Part shown: piece by piece, positions 48,714 through 59,200 of the stretch | Numbering within the stretch: the first letter of the stretch is position 1 | Layout of the letters: each line of letters starts with the position of its first letter | Assembly (NCBI GenBank): GCA_905250125.1 | Contig: CAJNOL010000204.1 | Span: forward strand, 124,001 to 188,000 | From: Rotaria sordida | Taxonomy: Eukaryota; Rotifera; Eurotatoria; Philodinida; Philodinidae | Direction: 5' to 3' | Length of the DNA stretch: 64,000 nucleotides | The notes under the pieces: model-generated | The model's database searches: none | What the model was told of the DNA's origin: nothing | What the model saw: the letters and a program-made list of their open reading frames with translations, nothing else | Program-made: the position numbers and the translations under genes

Positions 48714-51693
48714 ATGAATCTGATAACTTTTGTATTCAATATCAATCCTGAATTACATTTAAAATATAATCTCTATGGATAGGGATATGTTCGATGTAAT
48801 GAAATTTTAAGTAAACCTTTATTTTCATATATTGTTTTATGTATTTGTACATTTATTCAAAATTTTTCTGTAAATGGCTCTAATAATGCTGTTATTTCAA
48901 CTATTGAACGTGTTTTTTATTTAAATAGTGTACAATCAGGTCTTTTCTTAGCTTTATATGATTTAGCAACAGTTTTTTCAGCACCATTAGTTGGTTATTT
49001 AGGTAGTTTATATTCATCACCAATATTTTTTTCATTAAATATGATTATTGTTTCTATTGGAAATATATTAATTGCATCAAGTAATTTCATAAATCGAAAT
49101 AATAAATTAAATTTTAATTTGGATTTTACACAAAATTTCTTAACATTTAATAATGTTCTTTTTCAATGTTATAATGATTCATTACTTAATCGAGAAAATA
49201 TAACTGATTCAATATGTTTAAAAGATGAATATTCATCAAGTACATCAATAAATGCAAAATTTCTTTTATATTCAGGCAATTTTATTAATGGTATTGGAAG
49301 TGTTGCTCTATTAACCATTGGTATTATTTATATTGAACGAATATTTCCACGTGAAAAAGCAGCTTATTGTCAAGGAATTTATTTTGCTGTTGGTACTGTT
49401 GGTGGTGCACTTGGTATTGTTGTTACTGGAAGATTTTTATTAGTTTATACTACACTTGCACCTAAACAACGTCTACCATCATGGTTAACACCTAGTCATC
49501 CACTTTGGATTGGATGTTGGTGGTTACCTTATTTTATTTATGGTTCATTATGTTTTCTTATTGGACTTTTTGTATCTGGTCTACCAAATTATGAAATACC
49601 TGGTAAAAAACATTCAATTAATAGAAATGCTATAATAATTTCAACTATATCTGTTCAACAACAATACAATCGTGAATAATGATATTGTATACAGGGTGCG
49701 TAAAAATATTTTTGCAGGACTTATGGTATGATTTCAAATAGCATCCATAACAAATTTTATACCAAATTAAAGCGAGTCGAAAATGGGATTTATCGATATT
49801 AAATAGTGAAGGTTATGACAACTTTACAGTGTCAAATTCAGAAAATTCCTGGAATTTCACACCACATTGACAAAGCAAAATTACTTTCATGAGACAGTGT
49901 AAACTAGATCGCATTCAAAATGAGGAATATCACAAAGTACTATTTATCTCTTAAGATTTGACGAATATGAGTAATAATCAGTATGACCACCATTAGCTTT
50001 TTTTACAGCACAAAGATGAGATGGATACGAACATGAAATAGTTTCAAATAACTCCATGTTTGTTTCCATGTTTGTCAAAACGTCTCAAATATGTTTTTCA
50101 GTGTTTCTTCATCATAACAATTGTGTTCCGTCTCCGATAGCATTTTCTTTCACTTTCATCTTTGATTATGCTTCCAATATTTCCAGACCGGGTGTCGAGT
50201 ACTTTGTGTTATTCATCGTTTTAAATGAGATCTTGTTTGAACTGCATCATGAAAGTAATTTTGTCATATCAATGTGGTGTAAAATCCCAGGAATTTTCCA
50301 AATTTAACTCTGTAAAATTGCCATAACCTTCACTATTTAGCATTGATAAACCCCGTTTTTGACGCGTTTTAATTTGGTATAAAATTTGTTATGGATAATA
50401 TTTGAAATCATGCCATTATTCCCCTGGAAAAATATTTTTACGCATCCTGTCCTTCAGCAAGTCCACTTATTCAACAACAAACAAATAAGGAAAATTTGAG
50501 AAATATGTGTTTTGTTATTTTTAAACTTCTGAAAAATATCCGATATGTTTTTATTGTTATTGCTAATTTATTCGAAGGCATTCTATTGAAAGGTACAATC
50601 TCGTTTGTTTTTAAATATTATTTATAATATTTAAAAGTATCACAAATTTTTATTTTAGGCTTTGTACCATTTATTACTAAATATTTTGAATATCAACATC
50701 AATTGGATACTTCAACAGCTACATTAATAACTGGTGCCATTGCATTACTTTCAGTTATTATCGGTTGTCCAATAGGTGCCTATTTTATGAATAAATTTTC
50801 TTGGACACCAATACAATGTGCACGTGTCTGTACTATAATATTAATAATTTCATCATTTCTTTTTTTATCTCTTATTTTTTCTTGTCCTGAACTTAAATTT
50901 CAATATACATCATGTTCTTCTATGAATACACCATGTTGTCAACATATTTATCATCCAGGTAAAATACGAAATAAAACCACTATATTAACATAAGACTTGG
51001 TTTTTTTTCTTCGGATATCTTTTATTTAGTATGTAATATAAATGAACCTCAAAAAATGTATTTATCACCATGTCATTTTGGTTGTATTAATCAAACAATC
51101 ATAACAAGTAATAATACTATGTTATATTCATTATGTAATTGTGCAGAAGATACAATTCTTAGTGAAACAGTTTGTCGATTTCGACGAATACCTTGTAAGA
51201 TATTTTATTTTTTATTACTTAAAATAGATAGATTATCTAATTATATTCTCTAATAGGTATGACAATGTTTATTTTAACAATGATTGGTGCAACATTTCTA
51301 GTGTTTTTCACAGCATTTATTCAAGTTCCAATGTTACAAGTACTTCTATATAGTGTTTCACTACCTTATCAAAATATGGCACTAGCTATTCGACAAACTA
51401 TTGTTCGAGTATTAGGACAAACAACTGGTCCATTATTATTTGGTTATGTTTTTGATCAATCATGTTTAGTATGGCTTACAGATTGTTATGATCGACAAAC
51501 ATGTAAAGTATATGATAATCGTCGAATGAGTTTATCAATGGCTTTATCAGGTTTTTCTATTCGATTAATATCTGGTATTGCTTGTTCAATTGTTTATTTC
51601 AATTGGAAATTTAAACATTCTAATCAAAATGATATTTCTTCAAATAATCTACATATGACATCCAATGAAGAACATGAAATAACTCGATTTTAA
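48714..51693 (+). pseudogene. OATP/SLCO transporter, disrupted second copy
   Basis: It is collinear with the intact copy at 37590-40100 but cannot make the protein. Codon 23 is TAG (48780-48782) where copy 1 has TGG. The first intron and about three quarters of exon 2 are gone, replaced by a Tc1/mariner-like element; the coding sequence resumes at 50456 with SASPL. Exons 3-5 (50648-50947, 51030-51194, 51257-51693) keep open frames and splice sites and differ from copy 1 at only a handful of bases. The retained ORF at 49041-49679 is a part of exon 1, not a gene. Confidence 0.85.
49691..50450. mobile_element. Tc1/mariner-like element, 760 bp, with 205 bp inverted ends
   Basis: The left end 'acagggtgcgtaaaaatatt' and right end (reverse complement 'acaggatgcgtaaaaatatt') match, and similarity continues for about 205 bp inward. 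On the minus strand the interior retains a frame with SYPSHLCAVKKANGGHTDYY, resembling the last residues of Tc1/mariner-type transposases ('P.RL..V....GGHT.Y'). The remaining interior is too short for a transposase. If the end is CAGG, the left flank is TA, but the right flank is not, so there is no TA duplication; the right junction probably arose with the host deletion. Confidence 0.75.
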
Positions 51694-51802
51694 TATATTT
51701 ATTTTGTTATTTTGATAATCTGCATTAAAAATAAATAAATCTTTCTTATAATAATGAATAAAACATCTATTGAAAATTACAAAAACAAAAAAGCCAATCT
51801 AC

Positions 51803-52782
51803 TTAAGCATGATAAACATCAGCAATACGTTTTAATTCAATTAATTGTTGTTCAAGTAATGAAATATCTTTATCAATAGATGTTAATGTAGCATTTTTTG
51901 ATATCCATGTTTGAATAAGATCAGCAACAGAAATAATAACTGATACACCAAGAATTTTTCCACTTATAGTTCCAACTGTTTTAGCACCAGTTGCAAGAGC
52001 ACTACCTAATGATGGTAATTGTCCAATTAATTCACCCCATGTTTTTAATGTTGAAGATGCTTGAATAGCTTCAGAAAGTTTTAAAAAATTGACTCCAGCT
52101 TTTGATACAGTATAACCAAGTGAATAAACTGTTACAAGCCATGTTGTTATATCTTTTAAATTTGATTCACATACTTTCATTGCCAATGAATCTTCTTTTA
52201 ATAATTCATTATATTCTGTTCGAAGACGTTTTTCGATAACATTTTCTGTAATAGTTGTTCCTATGAAATTAAGAAAAATAAACAAACATTAGAATATATT
52301 AATAAAAATAAATTTTTACCAAGACTTGTAGCACTACCAGCAAGAAGAACAGGTACACCAACTGGTGGAAAAATAAAGCATAAAATTCCACCAATAATTG
52401 AAGCTGAATTACCAACTGTATTTGAAATTTTACAATTTTTAATATGTTTAGTTATTCGAATACGAAGTTGTTTTAATCCTTCTATTGTTATAGCACGTTT
52501 TTCAATAAAATTTTTTAATGGTTCAATTGATGGTGGTTCAATAATTGTAGATACATTTGATTTTTCTTCATCAATTATTGATTTTAATTCAACAAGTGTT
52601 GGATATGGTGTAAGTTTAACAATGTCATCATCAATTCGTTTTTCTTCATTTTTAGCTTCTATTACTGCTTCATTTAATATTGGATAAAAATTATTTGAAT
52701 CGATTTTATTTTTTGTTTCATCAGATTTTTCAGGTAATGATATTAGACCAGCATTAGCTAGTGTTTCTATACTATCACTCAT
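51803..52782 (-). CDS. Apolipoprotein L-like protein (intact copy)
   Basis: Two exons: 52782-52320 and 52260-51803, giving 306 aa. The N-terminal 120 residues are charged and helical. Then comes the family's hydrophobic, glycine-rich hairpin (SNTVGNSASIIGGILCFIFP, then PVGVPVLLAGSATSLGTTIT), matching the conserved 'G.L...GL.L.P.T.G..L.L...G...G' pattern of apolipoprotein L. Later amphipathic helices and two small glycine-rich hydrophobic segments follow. No signal peptide, so probably intracellular. APOL proteins associate with membranes and some form channels; activity here is unknown. A splice acceptor just upstream (52793) suggests a 5' UTR intron. It is convergent with the OATP copy, as in the other cassette. 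Confidence 0.7.
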
Positions 52783-53778
52783 TGTTGCAAGATATCTAAA
52801 TCAAAAAATAATAAAATAAATTAATCTCCCGCTTATTATCTCTCATCTTTCGTAACGTTGTTTCGTATGCTTTTTTTTTGTTTTTAAAGTTGTTTGTCAT
52901 TTTTTTTCTGAGATTGTCAGTAACCAATAAAAAAGAATATTCTGTTTATCATTTGTTTATTACATTATATGATATATGATATCTGAGTCACAAAGAGATG
53001 GATGACATTTATATAACGCATTCTATTTTTCTGATATGACTTAAGCCACAGAAAGAAAAAGAAACAAAACTTTAATCATCAGTAATAACGGACACATGAA
53101 ATCTTTTGAAGGTTTCTATATGAAAAAAAAATCTATTCAACTTTGATTCAGAATTTAGTTCTTGCCATTTCATAAATTACAAACAAATTTTCGATCAATA
53201 GTATGAAATGTATTCACATCTAGGTTTAAAATATTTTCATGTGCTTTGCATCAGTCTATTCAATTCTTTAAATCAATTGATGACGTCCAATCGGCCATAC
53301 ATACAATGTATATATTCTCTAGTTAGTTCGAAGGCATCACTATATTCTCTCTCTGTCGTTATTTTTCTTTTTCATATAAGTTAAGTATACATCAGTTGTT
53401 ATTTTCTTATTCACAACAAATATCATTGTTTAAGATAAAACAATAAATTGTCTGAATAATCGCTGTAAATGATTGACATGCTTTAAGTGTTTTTGTTTCT
53501 CGACACATCCACCTACATATTTCAGAACCTATGTATAATAATGATTCATTTTTAAAATGATGACTATTTATTTTTGGATGAAAGTTATGAGTCAACAAAG
53601 GTTTGCACGTGTGTAATTTATTACGTACGTGTAAATTTCGACAACATTCTTTTTTTTCTCTACCCACATTATCTGTATTGATTGCTCATCGAAACCATGT
53701 TTTTCTTGGGAGAATGAGTCAACATATTTTTGAATAATGAAAACAGAAAAATATTCAGTATGAGTAACATACCGTAAA

Positions 53779-53819
<41 letters not shown>

Positions 53820-53881
53820 AAACATCATGCAGCATAATTTATAAGTTATTGACCTATCGAAAACGAAAAAAAAAACGCAAT
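52783..53881. other. Divergent intergenic region (APOL-like / LIM genes)
   Basis: AT-rich, with an AT microsatellite at 53784-53812. It must contain both promoters. No other gene recognised; the minus-strand frames at 53407-53888 have no protein-like character. Confidence 0.4.
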
Positions 53882-55930
53882 ATGTCAACTGCTACTGCAA
53901 CATACCGTGTGAATTATACAGAGTATATGGCTGAGTAAGAATCGAAAGTTTTTTTTTCATTTTCTGTTCCAATCAATAGCATAGGTTAATAGCAATAAAA
54001 ATAAATAGAACCTTTTTTGTATTCTATGAGCAGTCGAAAAAGCATAGCAAATATAATGTCACATCTTAGAAATATTTTTCTTTCATTATATTTATCTTTA
54101 TTTTTTTCATTGCAGTGTTACTGGTAGTCCAAAAACAACAAGAAAATCAGCAAATATAGGTTTTATACCAATTGATAATCCTAATCTCAATAGACAAAAT
54201 CGAGGTATACAACAAACCGGTGCAATGCCAACTTACGGTGGTAGTTCTGAGAAATGTGCTCGATGCTCAAAAACTGTTTATTTAGCAGAAAAAAAAGTTG
54301 GAGCTGGTCATGTATGTATTACAATTCATTTAAAATCAAAAAAAAATAAATAATATAAAATTCTTGTTTTTTAATTTTAGTCATTCCATGTGAGATGCTT
54401 TAGTTGTCGAACATGTAATCGAAAATTAGATGCAACAATATTATCTGAACATAAGGGTGAAATTTATTGTAAAACATGTTATACAAGACAATTTGGTGTT
54501 CATGGTTTGGCTAATGGTGTAACAATGACAACAGAAACTCCAGCACGTGAGAATCGTCCTTCACGTCGTTCATCATATGGTAGTGATCTTGATGCACCAA
54601 TAATAACACATGAACAAATACGACAACGTGCACATTCAAATGATAATGCACTTCGTGGTGAACATAGTGCTATACAAAATGATGAATTACCAAAAATGTT
54701 TCCATGGCGTAATGATGTTATACCTGAACAACATTCATCATCAATCAATACTGAACATGATCGTATTGCTGATAAAAATTATCAACGACCAATTAGTCAA
54801 ATTGGTTTTCAAAGAGTGATTGAATCAACTAATAGTGATAATAATTATCGTTATTCAACAAATAGTAGAGAAGATGATCAAAATCAATATGTATTTGATG
54901 ATGAAAAAACATATTATGCTAATCGAACATCAGCTATTACTGATATACCTGTTATTTCACCACCTAAACGATTAGATTCAACAATTGAAAAAATTGCAAT
55001 GCCAATAACACCAACAAAAAATGATGAACAATTTCGAAGTCCATCACCAATATCAACAGATATTTACCGACGACAAAGTAGTCGTGAACATCCAATTGAT
55101 ATATCAGGTATGTTAGAATGCAGGTTTTTTTTCTTATTCTTTTCATCATTTATTCTTTTTTTTCTTCTTTATCATAGATAATTTTTCTCGTTTAACAATA
55201 AGTGAAAATCAACAAGAAATCAATAATGAAAAATATTTGAATGATAATAAAACAACAAATGTGATTACATCGGAAAATCCACTTTTAAAACCAACTTATT
55301 CTCATTCATCATCATATGAAAATAAACCAATAACATCAAATACAAATAATTTCTATCGTGAACAAAGTTATTCGAATGATAATAAAACAACGAATATGAT
55401 GACTTCAGAATTTCCACTTGTAAAACCAACTTATTCTCATTCATCATCTTATGAAAATAAACAAACAACATCGAATACAAATAATTTCTATCGTGAACAA
55501 AGTCATTCACGTGATTCATCACCATCAGCAAATATTAATAGTAATCGATCACCTTCACCTACAAGTGGTTATGCATCATCAAGCGTACATGGAGAAGGTA
55601 TATTACGTGATTCAACATCACCATCATCAGTCAATATGCCACAATATGATTATCTTAATGTAATTTATCTATAATTTTTGTTTTTTCAAAACAAAATCTG
55701 ATTTTTTGAATTATTTTTAGGCTCGACCATCAAATACTAATGTTGTTGATCGACGTTCAACATCATCTCGACAAAATGAACGAACATCAGCTTTAAATGA
55801 ATTTATTTCAAAAACAACTATGCCATTACCAACAGCTGGTGAAAAATATTCTGCAATCAGTGCTTTGGTTCAACCTATGCGACCATTTTCACAAATACGT
55901 CATTCAAATAACGATGATCTTGATGATTAA
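53882..55930 (+). CDS. Single-LIM-domain protein with long disordered tail
   Basis: Five exons: 53882-53934, 54116-54311, 54381-55107, 55178-55659 and 55721-55930, giving 555 aa. One LIM domain with all eight zinc ligands: Cys65, Cys68, His86, Cys89, Cys92, Cys95, Cys113 and Cys116. It is followed by 'YTRQFGVHG', as in the CRP/MLP group. The remaining 430 residues are Ser/Asn/Thr-rich and presumably unstructured, with many 'SPS' and 'SPT' sites and a tandem 45-residue duplication at 55243-55512. CRP-type LIM proteins act in actin bundling and muscle or nuclear transcription complexes; this one has a single LIM instead of two and a much longer tail. The gene is convergent with the CECR2-like gene. 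Confidence 0.85.
55243..55512 (+). repeat. In-frame tandem duplication of 135 bp in the LIM gene
   Basis: Unit 1 is 55243-55377 and unit 2 is 55378-55512, each encoding 45 residues. Both contain KPTYSHSSSYENK and SNTNNFYREQS. The reading frame is kept. The units differ by a handful of residues. Confidence 0.9.
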
Positions 55931-56257
55931 AAAAATGAATTCAAAAACAGTTTTTTCTTATGACGTTTCGTTATTTTGTACCATGTAGCTGCTTATTATT
56001 TTCAACTCTTCTCTTTCTCCCTCCCCTCCCTGTTTTTTTTATCTTATGTTAACATGTGTCATTTTCTAACATAAAGAAATAAAAACTAAAACAGATTTGT
56101 ACAATTTTTGAATTTCGTATGCTATACGATTTCTATTTTGTGTCATTAGCATCAAAAAAAAAAAAACATACACAAATACACATACAATGAAAAAAAAAGG
56201 AAAAAAGAAACATACTCATAGGGGTTTTCTTTTTCTAGATTTATCAAGAAAAAAAGA

Positions 56258-59200
56258 TTATGACGTAGTTGTTGATGATGGAGACGAAGATGTATTATCA
56301 TTTATTTTAGTTTCAATTGTTTCTTTTGGTATAGTTGATGTTAATTGATGTCCTTGTTTCACTAATAATGCACGAAGAATAGCAGTAATATCAATAGGAT
56401 TTGTTGATGTTGAAGAATCTGATTGAGAAATTTTCGCTATTTGTGGACGTTCAAGAAGTAATTGATTAAGAACTTGAACAGATGGTAAAGATGGTTTTTC
56501 TTGTATATTATTTATGGGAATTGATGTTTTACGTCGTTGTACATCATCTACTGATGAATTTATTGATTCAAGACGAACAAAATATGAATGATCATGATAA
56601 ACAACATATGCAGGAGAATTGGGATCAACAGTGATATATATTGGAACAGAAGAAGTTGAATGACGAGCCTAAATAAAATGAATTAATATTAAACAGATGG
56701 CTTGATCTAAAGATGTGTATAGTCAACTTTTCCCGTAGTCTTCATCCTGACTGAAAAAAATTTCCAATCCGTTTTTTATCTTACCCTGCATAGTAGAATC
56801 GGATAAGATAGGAAAGGATAGAGCCAGGTAGGGTAGAATACGATAGGATCCGAGTCCGAGTCCAAAGTTTTATCTTTTTTGTCAAGTCTGCATCCAGTAT
56901 TTTATTTTATTTTTTTTGGATCTGGGTCCAACTTTGTATTTTTTGTCGGGCTCGATTACACGTTTTTGTGGACCCACTGCTTCTCAGATGAGAAATACAG
57001 CAACCAGATATAACTGTACGTTGAGTTTTTTTCTGAGAGTAGCGAATAAATAGCTAAAACCTTGATCCTCTACTTATTCATGTACCCGAAAGGTGGTAGG
57101 TATTGATGGAAAAAACCTCGGGTTTGGATTCACGTTTTCGTGGATCCGCAGCTTCCTAGGGTCGGGTAAGATAGTATAGCGTAGCTTAGGATAACCCTGC
57201 ACATCTCTAGCTTGATCAATTAATATAACATACGCGTTTTGAACTTGGTATTGGTGTATATTCAGGTTCATTATCATCATCATCGTCATCACTGAGACCA
57301 GCTAATTGTCGATAATTTTTTCTAGTTCTTGTATTATTATTTTTATCTCGTGTTATAATTGTTGATTTTTTTAATGGATTTTCTCTATGATTTAAAGCAT
57401 CTATATCATCATCTAGTTGTGGTGTAACTGGTTGACATTCAGACCAACATTCTTTAAAATAGTGAAGAAGACGATTAGCTAATCGACCCAAAACTAAAAA
57501 TGAAAGAAGATAATTAAAAAAAACAAAGTAAATTGAATTAATTTTCATTACTGCTTCGTTTGCCATTGTACTGTTCACAATTAGCAACCATTAATTCAAT
57601 ATCTTGAACAAATTCTGTAGAATTATTAACATAAACTTTATTATTTATTTTTTGTTGNNNNNNNNNNNNNNNNNNNNNNNNNNNNNNNNNNNNNNNNNNN
57701 NNNNNNNNNNNNNNNNNNNNNNNNNNNNNNNNNNNNNNNNNNNNNNNNNNNNNNNNNTTGTTGTATCTTTGAAAGATCCATTGGATTCTAAAAGCAACAA
57801 AAAAAAAGCCACATGATTTGAATTATAACTTTATAAAGAATTCTTTAATAACCTGTATTATTGAGAAATAACTCGGTGCTAATTCTTCAGTAACAGGTTC
57901 AAGAAATGGCCAACTATTTTCATTTGTTCTTAAAAATGTTAATACTAAATATAAAACAAAATTCGAAATTATAAATATAAATATTTATTTTATACCTTTT
58001 TGATGTATATCATTAGTATCAATTGGATGACGATTTTCATCATTTAATGTTGATGATGTATTGCTATTTTCTGAAAATTCTGAACTATCAATACCTTGTA
58101 ATGATCCAGCTGCTGTTCGTCGACGAATACGATCTGCACGTTCTAAAAAAAAACGAACATACGAAATATAGTGTCTATTTTTTCGATATTTATAAATACT
58201 ATACTTTACCTTCTCTTCTTTTAACACGTTCATCACGTTCTAGACGTTCTTTTTCTTTAGCAATAGTTTCTTCTTGTCGTCGTTTAAATTCAAGAAATTT
58301 ATCATGTCGTGCTTTTTGTTCTTGTGTTATTTCTTCTAATTCAAGACGTTGTTGTCGTTTAGCTTCAAGACGTGTTGATGTACGTTTTGGTTCATATGAT
58401 GTCCAACGACGATGTCTTTCACGATCTTTACGTGAATATATATCTGGTAAATCAGCATTTAATGCTATTAAACGTTCTAATAATTTTCGATCTTTAATAC
58501 TCGAATTCTTTTTTGAACATAATTTACGAAAATTTTCAATAAAAACATTCCATTCATCTAATGTACGACATACACATTCCCATGTTGATGTTCTAGAAAC
58601 ATAATAACATATATATTAATATCATTAATTTTTCAATATTCAGAAGTCTCACAAATATAGTAGTGGACAAAAGTCTTTACTCCAACCGATCTCGGACACT
58701 GTATGTGCTGGAGATCTGCAAATTTGTGTACACGTACTTCACCAAAAACTTACGTCATTGGCATTTCAGCGTCGTTACTGTTTAATAACAAAGAAAATTA
58801 TGATGAGTAACACCTATTTTTGTTATCAGCATTACTAATTTCGTTGAAGTTTATTAATTCTCTCAAAGACTATGCTTATAATTGTGGCGAAAAACCATCT
58901 ACTACTTTTTCAGAGTCAATAATTCAGTGATAGTTCAATGAAACGAGTTCAAAATTTGTTGAGAACTTTCCTCTGCAGTTAGACAATATCACTTACAAGT
59001 TTCAGAATCAAATCTTGTACTAAAGAGAAATGGAACATAGATACTATAGACGGGATTTTAACTACATTTAAAAATATCAACAATAAGTTATACTTTTTGT
59101 AAGAAACAATGCAAAATTTTGTAGGTAGTCTTTTTTTTTAGGTTATACTGCTCAGAGTAAAACAATTTGTCAGTGCAATTTCATGAGAAGACAATGTTAT

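Larger units (their letters stand above)
48116..52186. repeat. Segmental duplication, copy 2 (OATP plus APOL cassette)
   Basis: Partner of 36809-40586. It is interrupted by a 760 bp mobile element at 49691-50450 with loss of about 300 bp of the original sequence. Homology to copy 1 ends at about 52186, within exon 2 of the intact APOL-like gene, where copy 1 is broken. Confidence 0.85.

Noticed and set aside
49041-49679. 212-aa open frame that looks like an intact gene
   Set aside because: It is only the 3' part of exon 1 of the disrupted OATP copy; the upstream part has a stop codon and the next exon is lost.
58023-58604. 193-aa plus-strand open frame
   Set aside because: It is antisense to exons 5 and 6 of the CECR2-like gene, which have clear family motifs on the minus strand.
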